From positions 1 through 44,638 of the forward strand of contig JAEUHQ010000222.1 of assembly GCA_016794565.1 (NCBI GenBank): a stretch of DNA of 44,638 bases, in the 5' to 3' direction. Below the pieces are notes generated by a model that saw only the letters and a program-made list of their open reading frames with translations, searched no databases and was not told the origin of the DNA. This DNA comes from Planctomycetota bacterium. GTDB taxonomy: Bacteria > Planctomycetota > UBA1135 > UBA2386. A program made the translations under genes and the position numbers. This document shows positions 17,391-27,070 of the stretch, piece by piece (within the stretch, counting starts at the first letter, position 1; each line of letters begins with the position of its first letter).

Positions 17391-18898
17391 ACGTCGTCCT
17401 CGCCGTCTTCCTGCCGCTCGCGATCGGCTACGCCACCGCGCTGTGGTGGTGCGTCGAGCGGTGGAACGCGCCCACGCAGTACTTCGCGCACGGGTGGCTC
17501 GTGCCGATCGTCGCGACCGCCGTGGTGTGGTCGCGGCGTCGTGCGTGGCGCACCGCACCGGCGTCGCCCGATGCCCGCGGCTGGTGGCTGCTCGGCCCGG
17601 CGCTCGCCCTGCACGCCTTCGGGCTCCTGCTGATGGTGGATTCGTGGTCGGCGGCGAGCCTCGTGCTCGCGGTGCCGGGCGCGTGCCTCCTCGTGTTCGG
17701 CGGCGCCCGGCTGCGCGGCCTGTGGCCGGTCGTCGGCCTCGTGCTCTTCTTCGTGCCGTTGCCGATCTTCGTCGAGGGGCGCATGGCGTTCGTGCTGAAG
17801 GAGATCGCCGTGAACGGCGGTGCGGCCCTCGCGAACCTGCTCGGCGCCGATGTCGTGCGTACGTCGGACAGCCTGCGGCCGAACGGCGCCTCCGCGGGGC
17901 TCTACGTCGCGGATGCGTGCAGCGGGCTGCGGTCGCTGCTGTCGATGGCGATGCTCGCCTGGTGCATCGCGTTCTTCACCGGGCCGGCGAGCGCCGTGCG
18001 TCGCGCGGTGCTTCTGCTGGTCGCAGCGCCGGTCGCGATCGCGGCGAACGTCGTGCGCATCGCGCTCCTGTGTCTTCTCGCGCGGTGGTTCGGGGTGTCC
18101 TTCGCGGAGGGGACCGGCCACTCGCTGGCGAATGTCGCGGAGTGGGTCGCCGACCTCGCCGTTCTGCTGGCGATCGACAGCCGGTTCCGCCGCGGCGTCG
18201 CGCCCGCCGCGGTCGCCCCGGCGCTGCCGACGATCCCCCGGGCCGGGAACGTGCGGCGGGTGGCTTCGGTCGCCTGGGTGCTCGCCGGCCCGCTGCTCTG
18301 GCTCGGGCTCCATCGGCCGTTCACCGACGGTCACGGTCGGGCCGAAGGACTGCCCGCCGTCGTCGGCGCGTGGGCCGTTGTGCCGCGCTCCGCGGCTGCC
18401 GAGGCGCGCTTCCAGCGGAATCTGCCGCAGTGGTGGGAACTGCTGGGCACACGCGACTTCGTGTGGCGGCACTACCGCACCGCCGATCGCCATGCCGTGC
18501 AGCTCGTCGGTCTGTTCCACGACACGAACTGGAAGAGTGTGCACCCGCCGCGCATCTGCATCGAGGGAAGCAACATGGACATCGAGCGCGACGACCTCGT
18601 GGCGGCGCCGTGGCTCGGGCCCGCTGCGACCGCGAGTCGCATCGTGGCGCGCAGCCGCGCGAAGGGGCAACGCTTCGTGACGCTCAGCGTGTTCGGCAGC
18701 GGTGGATGGACCTCCGGCAGCTACGCCGAGTTCTTCTGGCACCACTTGCCGCGGGCTTTGCTGCGGCGGAGCGAGTCGGGCTTCCTGCTGCGCGTCGAGT
18801 CGCCGATCGAAGCCGGTGAAGCCGACGCCGTCGCGGAGGAGCGTTGTGCGGGGTTCCTGGGGCTGATCGTGCCCGCGGCGATGGAGATGGTGCGATGA
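17387..18898 (+). CDS. xrtA: Exosortase fused to C-terminal EpsI domain (exosortase A type)
   Basis: Polytopic transpeptidase-like enzyme of the exosortase family, 503 residues from the GTG at 17387. About eight membrane segments occupy residues 1-265. The three expected catalytic residues are present: Cys178 in DACSGLRSL, Arg224 in NVVRIALL and His245 in GTGHSLANV. After ~290 a further hydrophobic stretch leads into an EpsI (DUF3485-like) periplasmic domain. That domain includes PQWWELLGTRDFVWRHYR, a diverged form of its conserved Pro/Cys loop (SVHPPRICIEGSNMDI), and a C-terminal FFWHHLPRAL segment. Exosortases cleave PEP-CTERM-type sorting signals and couple export to EPS production. The symbol reflects the neighbourhood (ligase, AsnB-like enzyme, deacetylase, TPR protein, sigma-54 regulator) rather than a proven subtype. 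It overlaps both neighbours by 4 nt. Confidence 0.87.
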   Translation: MNVVLAVFLPLAIGYATALWWCVERWNAPTQYFAHGWLVPIVATAVVWSRRRAWRTAPASPDARGWWLLGPALALHAFGLLLMVDSWSAASLVLAVPGACLLVFGGARLRGLWPVVGLVLFFVPLPIFVEGRMAFVLKEIAVNGGAALANLLGADVVRTSDSLRPNGASAGLYVADACSGLRSLLSMAMLAWCIAFFTGPASAVRRAVLLLVAAPVAIAANVVRIALLCLLARWFGVSFAEGTGHSLANVAEWVADLAVLLAIDSRFRRGVAPAAVAPALPTIPRAGNVRRVASVAWVLAGPLLWLGLHRPFTDGHGRAEGLPAVVGAWAVVPRSAAAEARFQRNLPQWWELLGTRDFVWRHYRTADRHAVQLVGLFHDTNWKSVHPPRICIEGSNMDIERDDLVAAPWLGPAATASRIVARSRAKGQRFVTLSVFGSGGWTSGSYAEFFWHHLPRALLRRSESGFLLRVESPIEAGEADAVAEERCAGFLGLIVPAAMEMVR

Positions 18899-19782
18899 CG
18901 ACGAGCCACGCGTTGTCCGTCGACGTCGAGGACTGGTTCCAGGTCCTGAACATGGCGCACGTGATCGATCGTGCGACGTGGGATCGGCTGCAGCTGCGGT
19001 GCGGGGACGCGACGAAGCGGCTGCTCGATCTCTTCGCGCGGCGGAACCAGCGCGCGACATTCTTCTTCCTCGGTTGGATCGCCGAACGACTGCCGGACCT
19101 CGTGCGGGAAGTCGCCAGCGCCGGCCACGAGATCGGCAGCCACGGCTATGACCATCGGGTGCTGCCCGATCTCGGCCGCGAGGGATTCGCCGCCGATCTC
19201 GAGCGCACTGCCGTCGTACTCGAGGGAGCGGGCGGCGGTCGGCCGCGCGCGTTCCGCGCGTGCACGTGGTCGATCGGGAAGCGCAGCCCGTGGGCGATCG
19301 AAGAACTGCTGCGTGCGGGCATCACGCTGGACAGTTCGATCCAGCCGGTGCGGCACCCGGACTACGGCGTTCCCGGCGCCCCGACGACGCCGTATCGGCT
19401 CGTCGGCGAGCGGGGCGAACTGGTCGAGTTCCCGCCGCTCACGTGGGACGTGGCCGGGCGCCACGTGCCCGTGGGTGGTGGCGGGTACCTGCGCTTGTTC
19501 CCGCTCGCCTTGCTGCGTGCCGGGCTGCGCCAGAAGGAGCGCCTCGATGTTCCAGGTTGCCTCTATCTGCATCCGTGGGAGGTGGACCCCGACCAGCCGC
19601 GGCAGCGCATCGGCGGCCTGCGCGGGTTCCGCCACTACGTGAACCTGCGCCGCACGGCCGGCAAGCTCGACCGGCTGTTGCAGCAGTTCGCGTTCACATC
19701 GCTGTCCGACGCCCTCGCTCAGCGCGGCGCGAGCTGGCTCGCGAAGTTGCCCGCATTCCGCGCGAACGAACTCCTCGGATAG
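18895..19782 (+). CDS. Polysaccharide deacetylase, exosortase-locus type (with DUF3473-like tail)
   Basis: Carbohydrate esterase 4 family protein of 295 residues, lacking a signal peptide. The NodB-homology domain shows SVDVEDWFQV (8-17, catalytic Asp region), RATFFFLGWIAERLPDLV (53-70) and the metal-binding motif SHGYDH with His83 and His87. The C-terminal segment HPWEVDPDQPRQRIGGLRGF and RHYVNLRRTAGKLDRLLQQF matches the DUF3473-type extension that marks deacetylases of exosortase-A loci. The ATG at 18895 overlaps the exosortase stop by 4 nt (ATGA); a GTG/TTG start further upstream would only add a poorly conserved tail. It is the last gene of the operon, and its final 64 nt overlap the 3' end of the convergent TPR gene. 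It probably removes acetyl groups from the exopolysaccharide. Confidence 0.9.
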   Translation: MTTSHALSVDVEDWFQVLNMAHVIDRATWDRLQLRCGDATKRLLDLFARRNQRATFFFLGWIAERLPDLVREVASAGHEIGSHGYDHRVLPDLGREGFAADLERTAVVLEGAGGGRPRAFRACTWSIGKRSPWAIEELLRAGITLDSSIQPVRHPDYGVPGAPTTPYRLVGERGELVEFPPLTWDVAGRHVPVGGGGYLRLFPLALLRAGLRQKERLDVPGCLYLHPWEVDPDQPRQRIGGLRGFRHYVNLRRTAGKLDRLLQQFAFTSLSDALAQRGASWLAKLPAFRANELLG

Positions 19783-22700
19783 TCGCGCGCGAGTCGTTCG
19801 AGGTGCACATGGGCCTGCGCCGCGCCTTTGGGGTCGCGGCTCTCGAGGCACGCGAGGGCCAGGAAGTAGAGGTGCGCACCGTCGGCGCGAGCGCCCGCCT
19901 TGCTCAGCAGCGACACGGCGTCGTCGGGCTTGCCGGCGCGCAGATGGGCGACCCCGCGCGCGAACAGTCCCTCGGGGCTGCCGACGAACTCCTTCGCCAG
20001 TCCGTCCAGCCTCTGCTGGTCGCCGGGTTCGAGCGGGCCGGCGAACGCGGCGAGCGTCGCGAACGCGAGCGTCTCGTTCGGGTGGTGGATGTGGGCGAGC
20101 ACGCCTCGCAGGTCGGCGATGCCCGCGCGTGCGAGTCCCATGTGGGCGAGGACGATGGCGCGCGCGTGCCACATGGGCACCGACGTCGGCCGGCGCTGCA
20201 GCGTCGTCTCGATGGCGGCCAGCGTCGCGTTGGCGCCCTTCCCCGCGATCAGCTGCTCCACCGTGCTCTCCAGGTTGCTGTCGTCGTCGAGACCCGAAGC
20301 CACGAGGTCGAGGTGGCCGAACAGCATCGCGAGACGCGCGGAGTCGTCCGTGGCGAGCGCCCCGGCGCTGTCGGTGTGGGCGAGCAGGAAGTGCAGGGCA
20401 CAACCGTACGGCCCGTCCTTCAGCACGTGGCGAACGGCCGCGACGCAGGCCTCGGCGACTGGCATCGCACCGCGCTCGACGAGTCTTCCGAGCCGTGCGA
20501 ACGCGTGGCGGCGCATCCGGGTGCGGAGGTCGGCACGGATGTCGTTGCCCAGGTCCTCGAGTGCGGCGTCGAGTACGGACCAGACCACGCGGTCGTCGGC
20601 CATCGCTTCGAGCGCCGCGAGGTCGTTCTCGGGACGGAAGGCGGCTCGCGGGTACTGCTGCCACAGCAGCGCGCGCGACCGGTCCGCGGCCGATCGATCG
20701 CCGCCCGCGACGACGGCGTTCGTGATCCGCTGGAGCGCTGCAACGGTCGCCATCGTCGATCCGGCGCACGCACCGGTGGCGAGCGCGTGCAGCAGTGCGT
20801 CGTGACACTCCGGTGCCAGGACGTAGCCGGGCGTTCGGAGCGCGATCGCGAGTTCGCGCCACAGCAGGGCAGGTCTCGACGCCGCGAGCGACCGGTGGGT
20901 GGCGGCAGCCTCCGCGAACTGGCCGGCTTCGAGCTGGGCACGGGCGAGCAGCAACTGCGCGGTCACGGAAGCCGGGTCGGCGGCGACGACCTCCTTCGCG
21001 CGTTCCGCTGCCGGAACGCCGAAGCCGTGGCTCCCGAGCAGCGCCAGGAGTTCGAAGCGCAGGTCGCGCTGCGAGTCGGGCACGTGCGTCCATTCGACCT
21101 TGCTCGCCTTGCCGAGCAGCGCGAGGGTCGCATTCGCGAGCAGGTCGGACTCGTCGGCTCCGAGCGCGATCGTGGCGAGGGCTTCGGCCACCAGCGCGTT
21201 GCCTTCGATCGCGGTCAGGGCAGCGTCGGTCGGCGCTTCGGCCAGGCGGAGCGCCGCGAGAGCACGATCGTGCCGGCCGCTCGCGAGCCATGCGCGCGCC
21301 AGATCGGGCGCCGCCGCGCGGCCGTCGCGGAACGCGAGTGCTGCGAGCCAGTGCTCCTCCGCACGCACGAGGTCGCCGTTGCGTGCAGCGAGGCGGCCGG
21401 CCAGGGCGTGGGCGCCGCCGTTCCGGGACTCCGGGTCCGCCGCGACCAGCGCACGAGCGCACACGAGGTAGGCGGTCTTCGGATGCGTCTGCTCGACCGC
21501 GGCCGCGCATTGGAGGAGGGCCGTCGGTCCCGCGGTGCCGCGCACGTCGAATCGATCGAGCAGGCTCTCGGTGCGCTTGCAGAGTTCCGCGTCCGGGGTC
21601 GTGCGCGCGGCGGCGGCGACGAAGGCGGCCGCGGCGAGCAGGGCGTCGTCGCTCGTTCGCTCGTCGACCACCGACCCCTGTGCGATCGATTCGAGCACGC
21701 GGGCGCAAGCCTGGCTGTTGCCGATCTTCGCGGCGGCGCGCGCGGCGAGCAGGCGCAGGTCGAGCGGGGCTTCGGGCGAGGCGAGCACAGGCCGCGCGAA
21801 CAGGATCGCGAGCGACTCCGTGTTCGCGAGGGCGGACCGAAGGAGCTCCCGGGTCAGGTCCGGGAGGGGCGGGCACAGGGCCATCGCGCGGCCCAGTACC
21901 GGTTCCACGGGTTCCCCGGCCGCGAGGTGCGCCTCGACGGTCTTCCACGCGGTGACCGCGTCCGGCGGCACGCGTTCGGCCAGTCGCCGCGCGAGTTCGG
22001 CCGCCTGGGTCGCACGGTTCGTCTTCAGGCAGGCTTCGATCTCGAGGAGGCGCGGCAGCCGCTGCTGCGGAAAGGCGGCGACCGCCATGCGTGCGCACTC
22101 CCGGGCGACGTCGAACCGAGGGAAGCCCATCGCGGCCTGCGCGCACTGCAGGTAGCCCATGGGGTTCGCCACTTCGGGAACGAGCACGCGTCGCTCGAAG
22201 CACTGCTTCAGCAGGGCCTCGCCGCCCTGGCCGGCCTGCTGGTCGAGCGCCGTGGCGATCGAGAGCTGCAGCAGGAAGATCGAGCCGTCGTCCGGGGCGA
22301 GGGCCGCAGCTTCGGCCAGCACCGCCTGCGCGGGCGGCAGCTTGCCGTTCGCGAGCAGGTACTTCGCGAGTTCGACGCGCGGCCGCAGGTCGTCGGGCCG
22401 CGCCTTGATCCAGTCGGTGCGCAGGCCGAGCTCCGCGTCCTCGGAGTTGCCGAGTCCACGAACCATCTCGATGCGCCACGCGAAGATGTCCGGCAGCAGG
22501 TCGACCTGGTCCGGTGGCTGCGGCGTGATGCCCAACAGGTTCGTCACGTGGCGGAGGGCCGAGTCGGACGGGCGGTACTCGTTGCGGAATCCGTGCAGCA
22601 GACCGATCGTCACGAACTGCGTGACGGATGCCTCGAAGCCGCCCTTCTGGAGCGCGACCAGGTCCGGCCACAAACGTTGAAGGTTCGCGCGGTCGTCGAT

Positions 22701-23720
22701 TCGCCACGCGGCGTGGACGCGCGCGAGCAGGAGATCCGCGACCCCCTTGCCCACCGTCTTGCTCTCGATCTGCCGCGCCAGTGCGGCGGACGGCAGCCAC
22801 CGGTCGGCCAGCGCGAGCACGGCGGAGTACGCACCCTGCCGTGCGAGGATCCAGGCGGCGGTGGCGCCTGCCTCCGCGGTCGGTTCGTTCGTTTCGAGGC
22901 GCCGGTGGATCTCGCACTGCATCGCGAGGTCGTCGTACCGGCCGGCGGCAGCCCACGCGGCCGTCACCGTGCGTTGGGCGAGGGTCTGGTGGCCGTTGCG
23001 CGTGAGGCTGTCCAGGGAGTAGCCGAGGCCTTCCTGAACGCGCTCGCGGATGGAGCGGATGTCGCGCAGCGTCGTCGGCCAGGTGACGGAGAGGCGGGCG
23101 TCGGCGGCGTAGAACCCGGCGAGCACGTCGAGGTTGCGCGTGGCTTCCGGGTCGCCGTCGGCGCAGTACACGGCGCGGTCCAGTGCCTCGGTTGCGCGCG
23201 CGTGGTCGCTGCCGAAGTCGCGCTCGACGCTGCGACGCAGCGTCGTGAGCAGGGGTGCCGCGGCCTCCCGACACGCCTCGCCGGCGAGTTCGAGCCCGCG
23301 GCCGTGGCCTTCGTGCGTCGCGAGGAACGCGCGCGCGAGCTGCAGGGCACGATCGCCCTGGTGGGCATCGACCAGGAGACGGATGCGTTCGAGCTGCAGC
23401 GATTCGTCGTCGCCGAGGCCGTCGCCGAGCAGGTTCTCGACGTCGATCAGCGCGGCCTCCGGGTTGTCGAGATCGGAGTTCGCCCGGAGGCGAAGCCGCC
23501 ACAGCTCGCGACGCAGGTTGCGGTCGCGCTGCACGCTGGCGGCGTTCTCGAACATCTCGAGTTCGCGGACCGCCTGGGCAGGGCGCCTGGCCTCGATCAG
23601 TGCGCGCGCCTTCGCGAGCAGGTCCTCCGCGCCGTTCGGATGGAGCAGCGCGTAGCCGACGGTCGCCGCGAGGGCGACGAGGGCCGCGGCGAACAGGATC
23701 TGCGCGCTCTTCTGGAACAT
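19719..23720 (-). CDS. Large TPR-repeat protein with N-terminal membrane anchor
   Basis: Protein of 1333 residues starting with a signal anchor (residues ~7-25, QILFAAALVALAATVGYAL). Nearly all of the remainder is alpha-helical repeats of about 34 residues rich in Ala, Leu and Arg, for example LLAKARALIEARRPAQAVRE near 34 and ALIDVENLLGD near 85. These read as degenerate TPRs. No catalytic motif was seen. Exosortase-A loci of Proteobacteria carry a long TPR lipoprotein (PrsT); this gene sits in the equivalent place but is longer and lacks an obvious lipobox, so equivalence is an inference. It lies 63 nt downstream of the response-regulator gene on the same strand and may share its transcript. 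Its 3' end overlaps the convergent deacetylase gene by 64 nt. The repeat-rich body would suit a scaffold for export or secretion complexes. Confidence 0.85.
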   Translation of the reverse strand: MFQKSAQILFAAALVALAATVGYALLHPNGAEDLLAKARALIEARRPAQAVRELEMFENAASVQRDRNLRRELWRLRLRANSDLDNPEAALIDVENLLGDGLGDDESLQLERIRLLVDAHQGDRALQLARAFLATHEGHGRGLELAGEACREAAAPLLTTLRRSVERDFGSDHARATEALDRAVYCADGDPEATRNLDVLAGFYAADARLSVTWPTTLRDIRSIRERVQEGLGYSLDSLTRNGHQTLAQRTVTAAWAAAGRYDDLAMQCEIHRRLETNEPTAEAGATAAWILARQGAYSAVLALADRWLPSAALARQIESKTVGKGVADLLLARVHAAWRIDDRANLQRLWPDLVALQKGGFEASVTQFVTIGLLHGFRNEYRPSDSALRHVTNLLGITPQPPDQVDLLPDIFAWRIEMVRGLGNSEDAELGLRTDWIKARPDDLRPRVELAKYLLANGKLPPAQAVLAEAAALAPDDGSIFLLQLSIATALDQQAGQGGEALLKQCFERRVLVPEVANPMGYLQCAQAAMGFPRFDVARECARMAVAAFPQQRLPRLLEIEACLKTNRATQAAELARRLAERVPPDAVTAWKTVEAHLAAGEPVEPVLGRAMALCPPLPDLTRELLRSALANTESLAILFARPVLASPEAPLDLRLLAARAAAKIGNSQACARVLESIAQGSVVDERTSDDALLAAAAFVAAAARTTPDAELCKRTESLLDRFDVRGTAGPTALLQCAAAVEQTHPKTAYLVCARALVAADPESRNGGAHALAGRLAARNGDLVRAEEHWLAALAFRDGRAAAPDLARAWLASGRHDRALAALRLAEAPTDAALTAIEGNALVAEALATIALGADESDLLANATLALLGKASKVEWTHVPDSQRDLRFELLALLGSHGFGVPAAERAKEVVAADPASVTAQLLLARAQLEAGQFAEAAATHRSLAASRPALLWRELAIALRTPGYVLAPECHDALLHALATGACAGSTMATVAALQRITNAVVAGGDRSAADRSRALLWQQYPRAAFRPENDLAALEAMADDRVVWSVLDAALEDLGNDIRADLRTRMRRHAFARLGRLVERGAMPVAEACVAAVRHVLKDGPYGCALHFLLAHTDSAGALATDDSARLAMLFGHLDLVASGLDDDSNLESTVEQLIAGKGANATLAAIETTLQRRPTSVPMWHARAIVLAHMGLARAGIADLRGVLAHIHHPNETLAFATLAAFAGPLEPGDQQRLDGLAKEFVGSPEGLFARGVAHLRAGKPDDAVSLLSKAGARADGAHLYFLALACLESRDPKGAAQAHVHLERLARDYPRSSFARNAGNFASQLAPR

Positions 23721-23783
23721 CGGGTTTCGGCGGCGCGCCGTTATAGCTGGCCGCAGGCGGCCGGCGAGCGCGTTCCGGGGCTG

Positions 23784-25166
23784 TCAGTGGATCGAGTGAC
23801 GACGGAGCTTGTGGAACAGAGTGCTTCGATTGATCGCGAGCAGCTTCGCGGCCTTCTCACGGTTCCCGCCGCAGTGGGCGAGTGCGCGTTCGATGATCGC
23901 CCGTTCGGCATGTGCCAGCGCGTCCCGCAAGGGCGCGAGCGGGGCGTTCGCGGCCACGAGGGGTTCCCGCGCCGGCGCCGTCGTCGCAGCCCCGATGCGC
24001 GTCGGCAGCAGCGTCGGCAGATCGTCCTGGCCGATGTCCGGGCCCTTGCCCAGCACGACCGCGCGCTCGATCACGTTCTCGAGCTGGCGCACGTTGCCCG
24101 GCCACGGCGCTGCGAGCAGCGCGGCGACGGCGGACGGTTCGAACTGCATCTCGGGGCGGCCGTGGATCGCTGCGAATCGGCGCAGGAAGTGCTCCGCGAG
24201 CACCGGGATGTCACCGGGGCGTTCGCGCAGCGGCGGCATCTCGACCGACACGACGTTGATGCGGTAGTAGAGGTCCTCGCGGAACTCGCCGGCGGCGACG
24301 GCACGTTCGAGGTTCTTGTTCGTCGCCAGCACGATGCGCACGTCGACGGGGATGGTCTTCGTGTCGCCGATGCGTTCGACGAGCCGGTCCTGCACGACGC
24401 GCAGGAGCTTCACCTGGAAGGCGGGGGAACTCGTGCCGATCTCGTCGAGGAAGATCGTGCCGCCGCTGGCGGCTTCGAACTTGCCGGTCTTGTCGCGCAC
24501 GGCACCGGTGAACGAGCCCTTCACGTGACCGAAGAGCTCGGACTCCAGCAGGGTCTCGGGCAGCGCGCCGCAGTTGACCTCGACGAACGGCCCGTTGCGG
24601 CGGTGGCTCAGCGCGTGTAGTGCGCGGGCGAGGAGCGTCTTGCCGGTGCCGGACTCGCCGGTGATCAGGACCGTCGTGCGTGTGTCGGCGACTGCCTTCA
24701 CGGTCTTGAAGATCGCCTGCATGCGCGGGTCGGATCCGACGACGTTGTCGAGCCGGAGGCGGTCGTCCAGCGCCGCGCGCAGCGCATGGTTCTCCTTCCG
24801 CAGCGCCGCCTTCTCGAGCGCCCGTTCGACGGCGACGAGGACCTGGTCGGGCGCGAAGGGTTTGCCGAGGAAGTCCGCGGCGCCGTGCTGCATGGCCTGC
24901 ACGGCATCCTGCACCGAGCCGAACGCGGAGAGCAGCACGACCGCGGTGTCGGCCTGCAGCTCGCGGATCTGTTGCAGCAGTGCCATGCCGCCGCCGCCGG
25001 GCAGCGCCGTGTCGCACAGCACGAGGTCGACGTCTCCTTCGGCGACGGGAGCGATGGCGGCCGCGACATCGTTCGCGGCGTCGAGGTCGAACCCTCGGGT
25101 GCGGAGAAGGGTCTGCAGATCGCCGCGCGAACGGGGGTCCGGATCGGCGAGCAGGATCTTGGTCAT
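23784..25166 (-). CDS. Sigma-54-dependent response regulator (REC-AAA+-Fis HTH, NtrC family)
   Basis: Transcription activator of 460 residues with the classic three-part layout. The receiver domain (1-~118) has the acidic pair near Asp8/Asp10, phospho-acceptor Asp52 in LCDTALPG, Ser80 and Lys102. The AAA+ domain carries Walker A GESGTGKT (170-177), the sigma-54 contact loop GSFTGA (217-222, a variant of GAFTGA) and Walker B IFLDEIG (238-244). The C-terminus is a Fis-type helix-turn-helix ([20 protein letters not shown]). A strong ribosome site, GGAGG, lies at 25175-25171 on the minus strand, 4 nt before the ATG. Exosortase-A loci typically hold such a regulator (PrsR) acting on sigma-54 promoters of PEP-CTERM genes. 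Here no histidine kinase is adjacent. The TPR gene lies immediately downstream. Confidence 0.93.
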   Translation of the reverse strand: MTKILLADPDPRSRGDLQTLLRTRGFDLDAANDVAAAIAPVAEGDVDLVLCDTALPGGGGMALLQQIRELQADTAVVLLSAFGSVQDAVQAMQHGAADFLGKPFAPDQVLVAVERALEKAALRKENHALRAALDDRLRLDNVVGSDPRMQAIFKTVKAVADTRTTVLITGESGTGKTLLARALHALSHRRNGPFVEVNCGALPETLLESELFGHVKGSFTGAVRDKTGKFEAASGGTIFLDEIGTSSPAFQVKLLRVVQDRLVERIGDTKTIPVDVRIVLATNKNLERAVAAGEFREDLYYRINVVSVEMPPLRERPGDIPVLAEHFLRRFAAIHGRPEMQFEPSAVAALLAAPWPGNVRQLENVIERAVVLGKGPDIGQDDLPTLLPTRIGAATTAPAREPLVAANAPLAPLRDALAHAERAIIERALAHCGGNREKAAKLLAINRSTLFHKLRRHSIH

Positions 25167-25260
25167 GGTGCCTCCGTCGCCCGGGGCGGACGACCGTCGC
25201 GGATGGGCGACGCGTCGTCATCGGCAGACGGTGCCCTTGGATCGGAGGCGCGCGGGCGTC

Positions 25261-25278
25261 GCACCGTGCGCGCGGTGC
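25261..25278 (-). terminator. Candidate hairpin downstream of recD
   Basis: Perfect 6-bp inverted repeat GCACCG/CGGTGC with a 6-nt loop, 11 nt beyond the recD stop on the minus strand. No T-tract follows, so it is at best a weak terminator or RNA 3'-end stabiliser. Inverted repeats of this size are expected by chance in GC-rich DNA. Confidence 0.25.
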
Positions 25279-25288
25279 CAGCGGCGGA

Positions 25289-27070
25289 TCAGCGGGGTCG
25301 TGCCAGGCCGGCCGCGAGACCCGAGGTGCGCGTCGGCCATGTGGCGAGGGCCGCCGGCAGCAGCGCGGGGTCCGCGACGAGCACCGCGCGGCGCCGCGCG
25401 CGGGTGATCGCGGTGTAGACGAGGGGCGCTTGCCACGACGGGCCGGGTCGATCCGGCATCGACACGAGAACGGTGTCGAACTCGCTGCCCTGCGACTTGT
25501 GCACGGTCATGGCCCACGCAGTCTCGTGCGGCGGCAGACGCGCCGGCGCGATCGCGCGCGGAGCGCCGTCGGCGCCGGGCAGCCAGGCCATCGTGCGTCC
25601 GTCCGCGTCGGGATGGAGAACGGCGAGGTCGCCGTTCCACACGTGGTTCTGGTGGTCGTTCGCGAGGACGAGGATCGGTCGGCCGCGGTACAGCGGACCC
25701 TCGACGCGCAGGCCGCGTTCGCGCAGCAGCGCCTCGATGCGTTCGTTCCACGCCGCCGTGCCGAGGGTTCCGTGGCGCGAGGCACACAGCACGCGCACGC
25801 TCGAGAGCAGGCGCAGGGCCTCGGCCGGGTCGCGCGCGCGCGCCGCGGCGACCAGTTCGTCGGCGATCGTCGCGAGTGCGGCGGCGGGGTCGTTCGTCGT
25901 CTCGAGATCCGCGCGTCCGCTGCCCAGTGCCGCGAGCGCCGCCTCTGGCCGCCGTGCGGCGAGTGCCGCCGCGAACGCGCCGATCCCGGAGTCGGCGCCG
26001 AAACGATGGTTCGTGACGAGCGCCACGGCTGCGTCGGCGATCGGCGGAGCGTCGGCCGAGACGGGCAGCTCCATCCCGGTCGCATCGCGAACGAACGCGG
26101 CGAGCCGGGCCCCGACCCGACCCGGCACGACGTCGCGGGTCAGTTCGCCGAGGACCTGGCCGGCCGCCACCGCCGCGAGCTGGTCCTTGTCGCCGACGAG
26201 CAGGAGCCGTGCGTTCGGACGCAGCGCCGCCAGCAGCGCCGCGAGCAGAGCGGGGTCGATCATCGACACTTCGTCGACCACCACCACGTCGTACGAGAGC
26301 GGCCGGTCCGGGCCGCGCACGAAGGAGTCGTCGAGCGGCCGGTACCCGAGCAGCGAGTGCAGGGTCGTCGGCTTCCGCACGGCGCCGGCGGGGAAGGTCG
26401 CGGTTTCGGGGCGCGCAAGGAGAGCTTCGCCGAGGCGCGCCGCCGCCTTCCCCGTGGGAGCAGCGAGTGCGATCCGTGTCGCGGGGGCGACCCGGAGCAG
26501 TAGGGCCAGCAGGCGCGCGACGGTCGTCGTCTTGCCGGTGCCCGGGCCACCGCACAGGAGGGCGAACGGGCGCTGCGCGGCGAGGGTGATCGCCGCGAGC
26601 TGCCAGTCGGGTTCGCTCCGTCCGGGCTGCGCGGCCAGGCCGAGGGGCTGCAGGGCGCCGCGGATCGTCGTCGCGGGCACGAGGTCGGCGGCCTCGAGGC
26701 GCGTGCGGAGCGCGGCTTCGAGCGAACGTTCCGTGCGCCAGTGCCGCAGGAGGTAGAGCCGATCGTCGGGTCGCAGCACCAGCGGCGTCGGCTCGTCGTG
26801 TTCGCCGTCGCCGCAGAGGCCCGTTGCCAGGAGCCCATGGCGCCAGTCCTGCGCGGCGGGGAACGGCGCGTGGCCCGGCAACGTGCGCCCGACGTGGGCC
26901 GTGAGCAGCACGCACACGTTGCCGAGGTCGCGCTCTTCGCAGAGCAGCGCCACCGTCGCGCGAAGCAACGCTTCGTCGCCGCCGCGCCGCAGGCGCACCA
27001 GGAGTCCGGCGAGCTTCGTGGCGAACGGCGGCGCGTCGACCGGCCCGGATCGGTCGGGGCGCGCGGTCAT
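25289..27070 (-). CDS. recD: Exodeoxyribonuclease V alpha subunit (RecD helicase)
   Basis: Fast 5'-3' helicase subunit of RecBCD, which processes double-strand DNA ends for recombination and degrades foreign linear DNA. The product is 593 residues. Walker [16 protein letters not shown] lies at 174-188, Walker B/motif II reads [18 protein letters not shown], and the C-terminal helicase motif [20 protein letters not shown] is followed by [14 protein letters not shown]. The ATG at 27070 overlaps the recB stop by 4 nt. The open frame extends far upstream, but that extension is a shadow of recB. The N-terminal domain ([20 protein letters not shown]) is typical of the RecD1 type that partners RecB and RecC, rather than stand-alone RecD2. 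Confidence 0.95.
   Translation of the reverse strand: MTARPDRSGPVDAPPFATKLAGLLVRLRRGGDEALLRATVALLCEERDLGNVCVLLTAHVGRTLPGHAPFPAAQDWRHGLLATGLCGDGEHDEPTPLVLRPDDRLYLLRHWRTERSLEAALRTRLEAADLVPATTIRGALQPLGLAAQPGRSEPDWQLAAITLAAQRPFALLCGGPGTGKTTTVARLLALLLRVAPATRIALAAPTGKAAARLGEALLARPETATFPAGAVRKPTTLHSLLGYRPLDDSFVRGPDRPLSYDVVVVDEVSMIDPALLAALLAALRPNARLLLVGDKDQLAAVAAGQVLGELTRDVVPGRVGARLAAFVRDATGMELPVSADAPPIADAAVALVTNHRFGADSGIGAFAAALAARRPEAALAALGSGRADLETTNDPAAALATIADELVAAARARDPAEALRLLSSVRVLCASRHGTLGTAAWNERIEALLRERGLRVEGPLYRGRPILVLANDHQNHVWNGDLAVLHPDADGRTMAWLPGADGAPRAIAPARLPPHETAWAMTVHKSQGSEFDTVLVSMPDRPGPSWQAPLVYTAITRARRRAVLVADPALLPAALATWPTRTSGLAAGLARPR

Noticed and set aside
23740..23745. TATAAC on the minus strand just before the TPR gene as a -10 element
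   Set aside because: The word is unusual in such GC-rich DNA, but no -35 match lies at the right spacing and the implied leader would be very short.
23749..23762. GGCCGC-AG-GCGGCC inverted repeat between the regulator and TPR genes as a terminator
   Set aside because: The 2-nt loop is too tight, there is no T-tract, and such GC palindromes are expected by chance; the two genes may be co-transcribed.
19260..24620. A 1786-codon open frame on the plus strand, antisense to the TPR and regulator genes, and a 1593-codon frame on the minus strand (18721-23502)
   Set aside because: Both are Arg/Ala/Gly/Pro-rich with no domain. They lie over genes with clear families (regulator, TPR protein, deacetylase, exosortase). 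Long antisense frames are a by-product of GC-rich codon use.
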